Assembly: GCA_947462115.1 (NCBI GenBank)
Contig: CANHON010000263.1
Coordinates: 1 to 6,698, forward strand
Direction: 5' to 3'
From: Deltaproteobacteria bacterium
GTDB lineage: Bacteria > Myxococcota_A > UBA796 > UBA2385
Length of the DNA stretch: 6,698 nucleotides
Shown here piece by piece: positions 1 through 5,510 of the stretch. Positions within the stretch are counted from its first letter, which is position 1; every line of letters starts with the position of its first letter. Position numbers and translations under genes: made by a program. The notes beneath the pieces were generated by a model. That model had not been told where the DNA came from. It worked only from the letters and a program-made list of their open reading frames with translations, and did no database searches.

Positions 1-371
1 GGCCGGCGCTGGAGGCCCCGCTGGTGCAGGTGGCCTTGGCCCGGGCGGCGATCCAACGGGGCGCGCTGCGAGAAGCGGCCGCCTTGCTCGATCTTCGACC
101 TGGGGCCGAGCCCGCCGCCGGGCTCTGGCAGCTCGCCGCGCTGGAGCTGCGCCTCGCGGAGGACGACGCCCAGCACGCCGATCTCGTCGAGGCGCTGGGG
201 GCGGTGCTCGCGGGCCTCGGTCCGACCCACGCCGACCCGATCGGCGCGGCCGAGGCCGCTGAAGCGGCGCAGGCGAGAGTGGCGGCGCAGGGCCAAAATG
301 CTGTGCCCGCGCGGCTGGCGGCGGCCCTGGACCAGCCCTGGCTGCGGGCGGTGCGGGCGGCGGTCGGCTGA
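1..371 (+). CDS. C-terminal part of an alpha-helical, TPR-like protein (5' truncated)
   Basis: The frame is open from base 3 at the window edge and ends at TGA 369-371, giving about 122 visible residues; the true start lies outside the window. The visible part is rich in Ala, Leu, Glu and Arg. It reads as a series of amphipathic helices of about 15 residues (for example VALARAAIQRGALREAAALL and LWQLAALELRLAEDD), with small-residue turns, as in TPR or other helical-repeat solenoids. The last helix includes the Trp-containing segment ALDQPWLRAV. There is no membrane segment and no catalytic motif. The gene converges on the PilZ-like gene with a 6-nt gap, so there is no room for a separate terminator. 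A TPR assignment rests on composition and helix rhythm only; a generic helical scaffold would look the same. The reading frame is well supported by GC-rich third positions, but the function is unknown. Confidence 0.7.
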   Translation, partial: PALEAPLVQVALARAAIQRGALREAAALLDLRPGAEPAAGLWQLAALELRLAEDDAQHADLVEALGAVLAGLGPTHADPIGAAEAAEAAQARVAAQGQNAVPARLAAALDQPWLRAVRAAVG

Positions 372-377
372 GCGCCG

Positions 378-1448
378 CTAGTGGCTGTGATCGTCGAGGG
401 CGCGGAGGCGGAGCTCCAGCACGATCACGCCGAGCAGCCACCGGTCCGGTCCGTCGCGGCGCTGCCACCGCGCCTGGACCAGGAGCTGGGCGTTGGTGGC
501 CCGATCCGCGGCGATGTCCAGCACGAGCTTTTGGCGCGCACCGGCGGAGAAGGGCAGGCTCAGGCTGAGCCCGTCGGTGCCCACGGCGATGATCCGGCCC
601 TCGTCCACCTCGATGCCCTTGCGGCCGCCGCCGGGACCCCGCCGCACCAGCGCGGGCCAGCCGAGGCCGGGCTGGCCGGGCTCGGGCGCAGGGCCGAAGG
701 TGGTCTGGACCAGGGCGGGGGCCGGGGCGCCGCCGGCGCGGGGCGAGCGCAGGGCGAGGCGCTCACGGTGGTTGAGCATCTCGAGCAGGCGCTCGAGGCG
801 ACCCTCCCGCCAGGTGCCGGCCAGCGCGTCGCGCTCTTCGACATAGGCCACCAGCGCGTCAATCCAGGGGCGGACCGTCGGCGCGACCCCGCCCGGCGCC
901 AAGGGCACCTTGAGGGCGGGGAACTCCTCCCGGCCGCGACCGGGGGCCTCGGAGCGAAGGCGCGGCGGGCGCACGGCCTGACGCTGGGGGGTCTCGCTCA
1001 TCGGGAGCGGCGCGCTGGGCGCCTCTCCGCGCGGCCGGGGCTGGGCGGTGGGCGGCAGGCTCCGGGCCACGCCGCGGCTCGGGCCGCTGTTTTCCTCGGC
1101 GTGGCCGCGCTCGCGCTGCAGCCGCTTGAGGCGCCGGCCCACCGCGATGGGGAGGGCGACGAAGCTCACCAGATCTTCGGCCCCGGCCTTGATCCAAGCC
1201 ATGCGCTCGGCGGTGCTCGGATCGTGGTCGGTGGTGGCGAGGATGGGGGCCGGCGTGGCGCTGGCGGGGAGCTGGCGCAGCACCTCGGGCCCCGACTCGG
1301 CGCGCACGACGATGAGGTCGGCCCGGGCGGTGTAGCCGACGTGCAGGCGGGTGCCCGTGGGGAGGCCCGCGCCGATGTCTCGGGGCGGCGGCGCGCCGAT
1401 CCATGCGACGAGGGCGCTGTCCAGGCGTTGGCTGCGGTCTTCCGGCAT
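378..1448 (-). CDS. Degenerate receiver (REC)-PilZ domain protein, 356 aa
   Basis: Residues about 33-115 resemble a response-regulator receiver fold: beta strand DLIVV (44-48), then PAPILATTD (66-74), then WIKAGAEDLVSF (85-96), the counterpart of the usual GADDYL-K-P stretch. The phosphoacceptor Asp position after DLIVV is Arg/Ala, and the conserved Lys is absent, so phosphorylation is unlikely. A Pro/Arg-rich linker (about 120-175) and a helical segment (about 194-235) follow. The C-terminus (about 262-348) looks like a PilZ barrel: GRIIAVGTDGLSLSLP, then ARWQRRDGPDRWLLGVIVLEL. The family's DxSxxG c-di-GMP motif is replaced by AxGxxG, so ligand binding is doubtful. The ATG at 1448 is preferred because GGGGAGAG lies 9 nt upstream. 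A TTG at 1628 would add 60 low-complexity residues. Myxobacteria carry many REC/PilZ proteins; this one is probably a protein-interaction or motility/signalling adaptor (inference). Confidence 0.82.
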   Translation of the reverse strand: MPEDRSQRLDSALVAWIGAPPPRDIGAGLPTGTRLHVGYTARADLIVVRAESGPEVLRQLPASATPAPILATTDHDPSTAERMAWIKAGAEDLVSFVALPIAVGRRLKRLQRERGHAEENSGPSRGVARSLPPTAQPRPRGEAPSAPLPMSETPQRQAVRPPRLRSEAPGRGREEFPALKVPLAPGGVAPTVRPWIDALVAYVEERDALAGTWREGRLERLLEMLNHRERLALRSPRAGGAPAPALVQTTFGPAPEPGQPGLGWPALVRRGPGGGRKGIEVDEGRIIAVGTDGLSLSLPFSAGARQKLVLDIAADRATNAQLLVQARWQRRDGPDRWLLGVIVLELRLRALDDHSH

Positions 1449-1457
1449 GCCCGTCGG

Positions 1458-1465
1458 CTCTCCCC
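1458..1465 (-). promoter_or_regulatory. Ribosome binding site of the REC-PilZ gene
   Basis: The minus strand reads GGGGAGAG, 9 nt before the ATG at 1448. It is the main reason to prefer this start over the upstream in-frame TTG at 1628, whose added residues look non-conserved and low in complexity. Confidence 0.5.
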
Positions 1466-1616
1466 GAGCGCCCCATCCCGCCGTGGCGGTCGTGGTGGGC
1501 GCGGTCTTCGTTGCCAGCTCATGGTGGGCCGGGTGGTGTGCAGCCCCGCTGCCCGTTGAATCTACCGCCGGCGGACAGAAGCGTGCGCAAGCCTTGCCGC
1601 GCAGCTGCGATTTTTC

Positions 1617-1629
1617 ATTGAGATTCAAT
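1617..1629. repeat. Small inverted repeat ATTGA-GAT-TCAAT (operator candidate)
   Basis: This is a perfect 5-bp inverted repeat with a 3-bp spacer, in the only AT-rich patch of the divergent region. Its position between two divergent starts fits an operator for a dimeric regulator. The arms are short enough to arise by chance, so the call is weak. Confidence 0.25.
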
Positions 1630-1708
1630 CATGTAGATGCATGGCGCCGAAGCCCTCGGCGGACAGAGGGGGGGCGCGGGCCCTGGCTGCGTTAGGCGCG
1701 GGCAGCCT

Positions 1709-1713
1709 GGAGG
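1709..1713 (+). promoter_or_regulatory. Ribosome binding site deciding the GTG start at 1721
   Basis: GGAGG lies 7 nt before GTG 1721. The encoded protein then opens with VRVAIVTRGDLFP, the first beta strand and loop of a GT-B fold. An upstream in-frame ATG at 1637 has no comparable site and would add 28 unrelated residues. Confidence 0.75.
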
Positions 1714-1720
1714 TCGCCGC

Positions 1721-3976
1721 GTGCGCGTCGCCATCGTCACCCGCGGGGACCTTTTCCCCACCGACCACGGCGCCGCCGTCAAGATCGTCCGCACCGCCGA
1801 GCACCTGTCGTTGGTGTCGGGTGAGCCCAGCTTCGTCATCACCGACGATCCCGACCACTACCACCGCTTCGAAGGACGGAGCCACAGCCTGCGGCCCTTC
1901 CCCCTTCGGCACCGGGCCGCGATGGAGTGGCCGCCCCTGCCTCGGCTGCGCCGCGCCGCCCCCCGCTTCGCCGGGCTCGTCGGCTACCCCGAGGAGGAGC
2001 ACTTCCTCTACCAGCCCCTGTTCGACCCCGGCTGGTGGGTGCGCTGCCTGAGCCTCGTGCGGGCGGAGGGGGTCTCGGTGCTCCAAGCGGAGTTTCCCGG
2101 CTACGCGCTGCCCGCGAGCGTGGGCGCGGCGCTGGCGGGACCCCTGCTCGGTCGCGGCGTGCAGAGCAGCCTCGTGCAGCACAACGTCGAGTGGGACCGC
2201 TTGGAGGAGTTCGGCCACGCGGTCGGTCGCCTCCGTCGGGTCGAGCAAGGGCTGCTCTGGGCGGTCGACCACGTGATCGCCGTCAGCGCCGACGACCGCC
2301 GCCGGATGATCGCCGCGGGCGGCCCCGCGCGGCGCATCACCGTGATCCCGCACGGCGTCGAGCTCGAGCCCTACCGGACAGCCAGGCCCGAGGGGCTGCG
2401 CGCGCGCTACGGCATCGCCGAAGATGCCCCGCTGCTCGTCTTTCACGGCACCCTGCACTACTGGCCGAACACCGAGGCCGTCCGCTTCATCGTCGAGCAG
2501 CTCCTCCCCCGGTTGTTGCCCCGCTGGCCGGCGCTGCGGGTGCTGGTGTGTGGACGTTCGCCGCCGCTCCACTATGCCCACCCCGCCATCGTTTTCACTG
2601 GATCGGTGGCAGACCTGCCCGCGCACCTCTGCGCCGCCGACCTCGCGATCTGCCCCTTGGCGGCGGGCGGCGGCACGCGGATGAAATTGTTGGAGTACAT
2701 GGCGGCCGGTCTGGCCACCGTCAGCACCACCAAGGGCGCCGAGGGGCTGGTGGCCACTCCGGGGGTCGAGCTCGAGATCGCCGATGGCCCCGTCGCGTTC
2801 GCCGAGGCCGTCCACGCCCTGCTCAGCGATCGCGCCCGCCGCGCCGCCCTGGCCAGCGCGGCCCGCAGCCTCGTCGCCCGCCTCGACTGGAGCGCCGTCG
2901 CCGCCGCCACCCTCGCGCTGTACCGGGGCGAGGGGAGGGGAGAGGACTGGGGCCAGCGGCTCGCGGCCGGCAGCCTGCCCGAGGGCGTGCCGCTGCCGCT
3001 GCCCCCGGTCGATGCGGGCGTCCCGCGGCTGCGGCCGGGCAAAGACCGCACGCTGCTGCTGCTCATCAACCGCGGCTGCAACCTGCGCTGCTCCTTCTGC
3101 GACCTCTGGGACAACCACGAGCAGATGGACGTGCCGGGGCGCCTGCTGCCCCTGCTCGACGAGGCGGTGGCCATCGGCACCCGGGTGCTCGTGATCACCG
3201 GCGGCGAGCCCTTTTTGCACCCCGACCTTTTCGTGGCGGTGCGGGCGGCCAAGGCGAGGGGGCTCGCCGTGAACATCACCACCAACGGCCTCCTGGTCGA
3301 TCGCCGCTGGGAGGAGCTGCGGGCCAGCGGGCTCGACTCGCTCTCGGTCTCGCTGGACGGCCTCGCCGACACCCACGATCGGCTCCGGGGTCAGCGGGGC
3401 GCTTGGCGCCGAACCGTCGCGGCCCTCGAGCGCTGCCGCGCGGCGGGCATCCCCTGCAGCGTCTACTTCACCGTCACCCACGACAACGTGGCTGAGCTGA
3501 TCCCCGTGTGGGAGCTGGCCCGCGGCCTCGGCGCCCGCTTCGACTTCTGGCCGGTCAACGACGCCCCGGAGCTCGCCCTGCGGGGCCCCGAGGACCGCGC
3601 GACCTTCGCCGCCGCCATCGACCGCATCGGCGCCCACGACCCGGAGGTGGCCGGTCGCCGCGCCTACTACCTCCAAGGGCTCGACTACCACGCCGGCGCC
3701 GCGGCCCCGGTGCGCTGCCTCGGGCTGCTCGATCAGTACGGGGTGAAGTACAGCGGCGAGCTGCTCCCTTGTTGTGTGTGGGGCGCCGAAGGTGTCGTCG
3801 TCGGCAATGTTTTCGAGCGGCCGCTGCGCGAGCTCTGGCGCAGCCCGGAGGTGGTCGCGGCCCGGCAGCGGCTCCTCGGCGAGGGCTGCACGGCGGGCTG
3901 CTACAACCACTCGCTCTACGAGTTCAGCCAGAGCACCGGCCTGCCCTTCAGGGTCGGCGAGGCCCCGGCCGGTTAG
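1721..3976 (+). CDS. Fusion protein: GT4-type glycosyltransferase + radical SAM enzyme with auxiliary-cluster C-terminus, 751 aa
   Basis: Residues 1-401 form a GT-B glycosyltransferase: an N-terminal Rossmann start (VRVAIVTRGDLFPTDHGAAV), a QHNVEWDR motif, AVSADDRRRM and VIPHGVE, then the nucleotide-sugar site PLAAGGGTRMKLLEYMAAG, in which E325 is the conserved second Glu of the EX7E motif and the first is Gly. A linker of about 40 residues rich in Gly, Glu, Arg and Pro (402-440) leads into a radical SAM barrel (about 445-650), with the Fe-S motif C453-NLR-C457-SF-C460 and the SAM-contacting GGEP at 494-497, then NITTNGLL and SVSLDG. The C-terminus (660-751) has C666, C684, C685, C723 and C727, which fits a twitch/SPASM-like domain holding one auxiliary cluster. 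No stop or frameshift separates the two halves. Each half is recognisable; the joint substrate is unknown. Plausible roles are radical modification of a sugar, lipid or peptide coupled to glycosylation. It is the first gene of the cluster that continues with rnhA. Confidence 0.9.
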   Translation: MRVAIVTRGDLFPTDHGAAVKIVRTAEHLSLVSGEPSFVITDDPDHYHRFEGRSHSLRPFPLRHRAAMEWPPLPRLRRAAPRFAGLVGYPEEEHFLYQPLFDPGWWVRCLSLVRAEGVSVLQAEFPGYALPASVGAALAGPLLGRGVQSSLVQHNVEWDRLEEFGHAVGRLRRVEQGLLWAVDHVIAVSADDRRRMIAAGGPARRITVIPHGVELEPYRTARPEGLRARYGIAEDAPLLVFHGTLHYWPNTEAVRFIVEQLLPRLLPRWPALRVLVCGRSPPLHYAHPAIVFTGSVADLPAHLCAADLAICPLAAGGGTRMKLLEYMAAGLATVSTTKGAEGLVATPGVELEIADGPVAFAEAVHALLSDRARRAALASAARSLVARLDWSAVAAATLALYRGEGRGEDWGQRLAAGSLPEGVPLPLPPVDAGVPRLRPGKDRTLLLLINRGCNLRCSFCDLWDNHEQMDVPGRLLPLLDEAVAIGTRVLVITGGEPFLHPDLFVAVRAAKARGLAVNITTNGLLVDRRWEELRASGLDSLSVSLDGLADTHDRLRGQRGAWRRTVAALERCRAAGIPCSVYFTVTHDNVAELIPVWELARGLGARFDFWPVNDAPELALRGPEDRATFAAAIDRIGAHDPEVAGRRAYYLQGLDYHAGAAAPVRCLGLLDQYGVKYSGELLPCCVWGAEGVVVGNVFERPLRELWRSPEVVAARQRLLGEGCTAGCYNHSLYEFSQSTGLPFRVGEAPAG

Positions 3977-3985
3977 CGAGCGGCG

Positions 3986-4002
3986 CCCTCCGGGGCGGAG
4001 GG
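3986..4002 (+). promoter_or_regulatory. Hairpin covering the rnhA ribosome binding site
   Basis: CCCTCCG (3986-3992) pairs perfectly with CGGAGGG (3996-4002) across a GGG loop. The 3' arm contains GGAGG (3997-4001), the Shine-Dalgarno sequence of rnhA, whose ATG follows at 4006. The stem begins 10 nt after the stop of the upstream gene. A ribosome terminating there would cover its 5' arm and free the site. This suggests translational coupling of rnhA to the fusion gene (inference). Confidence 0.55.
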
Positions 4003-4005
4003 ACG

Positions 4006-4776
4006 ATGCCGTGGCTGCCGGGTCTGTGCAACGGAAAAGACGTGTGGGTCGAGGTTGACGACGAGGGCGGCATGGTCGTCCGCGCGGGGCGCGTGCCCCT
4101 GCGCTACTCCGAGGCCGAGGGCGCCAAGCTCTACGGCGCGGGGCGCGGCAACGTGACCTTGTTCTCTGGGAAGCCCAAGGAGCTGCCCCCGGCCCGCGCA
4201 GACGAGCCTGCCGCCGGCAGCGCCGCCACTGGCGCGCGAAAAACCTCCGCCAGCGCCCCTTCTGGCTTTGGATCGGCCGGCACGCGCACCGCGGCCCAGG
4301 CCAGCGCCGCCCAGGCCGCCGCGGGCGACTTGGTGGCGAGCTTCTCGGCAGACTCCGTAGTGTGCTTCACCGACGGCGCCTGCAAGGGCAACCCCGGGCC
4401 CACCGGCGCCGGCTGTGTGGTGAAGCTGCCCGACGGTCGGCGTTTTGAGCGCCACGCCGCGCTCGGGCAGGGCACCAACAACATCGGCGAGCTCGCCGCG
4501 GTCGGCCTCGCGCTCGACTTGCTCGACGAGCAGGGCGTCGACAAGTCGGTGGTCATTCACATCCTCAGCGACTCCAAGTACGCGATCGGGGTGCTGTCGC
4601 AGGGCTGGAAGGCCAAGGCCAACGCCGAGCTGATCGCCGGGATCAAGCTGCGCCTCAAGGCCCGCAAGGCCAAGCTGCACTGGGTCGCCGGCCACACCGG
4701 GGTCGCCGAGAACGAACGGGCCGACACCCTCGCCAACATCGGGGTCGACGAGAGCCGGCGCGGCCTCCGGCGGTGA
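4006..4776 (+). CDS. rnhA: Ribonuclease HI with novel-looking N-terminal domain, 256 aa
   Basis: This enzyme cleaves the RNA strand of RNA-DNA hybrids (R-loops, primers) in the cytoplasm. The catalytic domain (about 117-256) carries the full metal-binding set: D123 in FTDGACKGNPGP, E162 in NNIGELAA, D189 in ILSDSKYAI and D240 in NERADTLAN, plus the catalytic-loop H230 in VAGHTG. The segment after D189 (GWKAKANAELIAGIKLRLKAR) is compact, without the long basic handle of the E. coli enzyme. The protein is about 100 residues longer than a minimal RNase HI. Residues 1-60 form a separate small domain with a Trp and alternating beta-like strands. It does not show the conserved Trp/Tyr pattern of the hybrid-binding domain of RNase H1. 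An Ala/Ser/Gly-rich linker (about 63-115) joins the two. The ATG at 4006 is preceded by GGAGG. The gene lies 29 nt after the fusion gene. Confidence 0.95.
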   Translation: MPWLPGLCNGKDVWVEVDDEGGMVVRAGRVPLRYSEAEGAKLYGAGRGNVTLFSGKPKELPPARADEPAAGSAATGARKTSASAPSGFGSAGTRTAAQASAAQAAAGDLVASFSADSVVCFTDGACKGNPGPTGAGCVVKLPDGRRFERHAALGQGTNNIGELAAVGLALDLLDEQGVDKSVVIHILSDSKYAIGVLSQGWKAKANAELIAGIKLRLKARKAKLHWVAGHTGVAENERADTLANIGVDESRRGLRR

Positions 4777-4793
4777 GGGCGCGCGGCGCGGTT

Positions 4794-4798
4794 AGGGG
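4794..4798 (+). promoter_or_regulatory. Ribosome binding site of the Cys-rich membrane protein gene
   Basis: AGGGG lies 5 nt before ATG 4804, within the 27-nt gap after rnhA. It supports this start and expression from the rnhA transcript. Confidence 0.5.
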
Positions 4799-4803
4799 TC
4801 GGC

Positions 4804-5376
4804 ATGAGCCCCACCGACGCACCCGCCCCCGCTGCCGCGGAGCCCGCTCCCCGCGCGCCTGCTCCCCCGCCCTCCGGCGATCCCTCGACCGCGCTCGGCG
4901 CCCGATTACTCCGCGGTAAGTGGTGGATCGCCGCGCTGACGCTCGGCCCGCTGCTCGCGGCCTCCGTGCCGTACTACCGGTCGGTGAAGACCGAGTACGA
5001 GCACTACCACGCCTATGTCGCGCAGACCCTCGATGACCCCAGCGCCCCGCCGCTGTGGGATCGGGAGGCCCTGAGCCCGCCGGGCTGCGTGGACGAGGCG
5101 ATCCGGTGGGCGGAGGCCTGCCCCGCCCAGCAGGAATTCTGCAAAGGTTCCGTGGCCGAGATCATGCGCCGCTGCCTCGGCACGCAAGACCACCGGGCCT
5201 ACTGCGCCGATCAAGGGGAGGCCTGGCTCACCACCAACTTCGGCTACGCCGCCTGTGAGGCCACGCTGGAGGGCCTGGACGAGAAGAAGGCCCGGCGCCG
5301 CAAGGGCCTGTGCGCCGGCGGCTGGCGGGGCATCGGCCGGCACTGCATCGAGCTCGCCCGGCGGCCCGCCGGCTGA
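4804..5376 (+). CDS. Single-pass membrane protein with eight-cysteine exported domain, 190 aa, unknown function
   Basis: I do not recognise this family. The N-terminus (1-38) is a Pro/Ala-rich, probably disordered cytoplasmic tail. Residues about 40-57 (WWIAALTLGPLLAASVPY) form one hydrophobic segment flanked by RLLRGK on the inner side, so the remainder is predicted to face the periplasm. That part contains a Tyr/His-rich stretch (YEHYHAYV, about 65-72) and eight cysteines at 95, 106, 113, 124, 134, 151, 170 and 181, an even number consistent with up to four disulfides. No catalytic or CxxC thioredoxin-type motif is present. A basic patch KKARRRK lies at 161-167. It follows rnhA by 27 nt on the same strand and is the last gene of the cluster. 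The hydrophobic segment could alternatively be an uncleaved signal anchor; no lipobox is seen. A link to surface glycan synthesis is only suggested by neighbours. Confidence 0.8.
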   Translation: MSPTDAPAPAAAEPAPRAPAPPPSGDPSTALGARLLRGKWWIAALTLGPLLAASVPYYRSVKTEYEHYHAYVAQTLDDPSAPPLWDREALSPPGCVDEAIRWAEACPAQQEFCKGSVAEIMRRCLGTQDHRAYCADQGEAWLTTNFGYAACEATLEGLDEKKARRRKGLCAGGWRGIGRHCIELARRPAG

Positions 5377-5424
5377 GCGCTTGGCCATCCGACACTTTTG
5401 TTTGTTCGGCCCGACGGCCTCCGA

Positions 5425-5443
5425 TTCGGAAAGACAGATCTGT
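5425..5443 (+). repeat. 19-bp direct repeat, copy 1
   Basis: TTCGGAAAGACAGATCTGT matches copy 2 at 17 of 19 positions. It ends in the perfect palindrome ACAGATCTGT (5434-5443). The start-to-start distance to copy 2 is 42 bp, about four helical turns. Confidence 0.7.
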
Positions 5444-5487
5444 AGAACATTGTCTCAAGCGGTTGTTTCGGAAATACAGTTCTGTCT
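5432..5487. terminator. Possible bidirectional terminator or RNA hairpin
   Basis: Because the repeat cores are palindromic, 5432-5444 (AGACAGATCTGTA) pairs with 5475-5487 (TACAGTTCTGTCT) at 12 of 13 positions, enclosing a 30-nt loop. AACA (5446-5449) and TGTT (5464-5467) could extend the pairing inside. It sits between convergent genes, where a shared terminator would be expected. The loop is long and no strong U-tract follows on either strand, so an operator role for the repeats is equally possible. Confidence 0.3.
5467..5485 (+). repeat. 19-bp direct repeat, copy 2
   Basis: TTCGGAAATACAGTTCTGT differs from copy 1 at two positions, one of which breaks the centre of the palindrome (ACAGTTCTGT). 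Same-face spacing with copy 1 fits a pair of protein binding sites. The sequence lies about 18 bp beyond the stop of the leftward glycosyltransferase gene. Confidence 0.7.
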
Positions 5488-5494
5488 GAAAGGG

Positions 5495-5510
5495 GGCCCA
5501 GCTCAGGGCC
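5495..5510 (-). terminator. Weak stem-loop at the stop of the family 2 glycosyltransferase gene
   Basis: On the minus strand GGCCC and GGGCC form a 5-bp stem with a 6-nt loop that includes the TGA stop, followed by CCC and only three Ts. It is a minimal candidate and may be chance in GC-rich DNA. Confidence 0.2.

Larger units (their letters stand above)
1449..1720. promoter_or_regulatory. Divergent intergenic region with AT-rich patch
   Basis: This 272-bp stretch separates the starts of the leftward REC-PilZ gene and the rightward glycosyltransferase-radical-SAM gene, so it should hold both promoters. Most of it is as GC-rich as the genes. The exception is about 1610-1640, which is strongly AT-rich and is the likeliest site of promoter opening. 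I could not fit convincing -35/-10 pairs on either strand. Other structure: a perfect 10-bp palindrome CCGCCGGCGG near 1565-1574, an inverted repeat at 1617-1629, and a 6-bp stem at 1645-1661 (CGCCGA / TCGGCG) in the presumed leader of the rightward gene. Confidence 0.4.
5377..5502. other. AT-rich convergent intergenic region
   Basis: The rightward membrane-protein gene and the leftward glycosyltransferase end here. The central part is clearly richer in A+T than the rest of the window. It holds a T-rich tract (about 5394-5406), a pair of 19-bp repeats and a 13-bp stem built from the repeat cores. No open reading frame of note and no clear promoter are visible. Confidence 0.6.

Noticed and set aside
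381..1559. A 392-codon open frame on the plus strand
   Set aside because: It is the antisense of the REC-PilZ gene, Gly/Ala/Arg-rich, with no recognisable fold; the minus-strand product shows domain-like structure and a ribosome binding site.
1449..1628. TTG-initiated 60-residue extension of the REC-PilZ protein
   Set aside because: It uses a rare start codon in the AT-rich patch, has low complexity, and a better-placed ATG with a ribosome binding site exists at 1448.
1625..3910. A 761-codon open frame on the minus strand
   Set aside because: It runs opposite the clear glycosyltransferase-radical-SAM gene, its translation is low-complexity Gly/Ala/Arg/His-rich without motifs, and such mirror frames are normal at this GC content.
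3508..4005. Upstream extension of the RNase HI reading frame
   Set aside because: The extra residues overlap the radical-SAM gene in another frame and are Arg/Pro-rich shadow sequence; ATG 4006 has a good ribosome binding site and starts the conserved-looking protein.
5358..5372. GC-rich stem CCGGC/GCCGG over the end of the membrane-protein gene as a terminator
   Set aside because: It is short, lies inside coding sequence, and the T-rich tract begins more than 20 nt downstream.
5405..5423. A possible third copy of the 19-bp repeat
   Set aside because: Only TTCGG and a few scattered bases match, and the 20-bp spacing does not follow the 42-bp period.
5434..5443. ACAGATCTGT as a LexA/SOS box
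   Set aside because: LexA boxes in gamma-proteobacteria read CTGT-N8-ACAG, the opposite arm order, and there is no promoter or SOS gene adjacent.
3977..5502. A short precursor peptide gene for the radical SAM enzyme
   Set aside because: No small frame with a leader-core layout and ribosome binding site was seen near the enzyme; the Cys-rich protein has a membrane anchor and is too long for a typical precursor.
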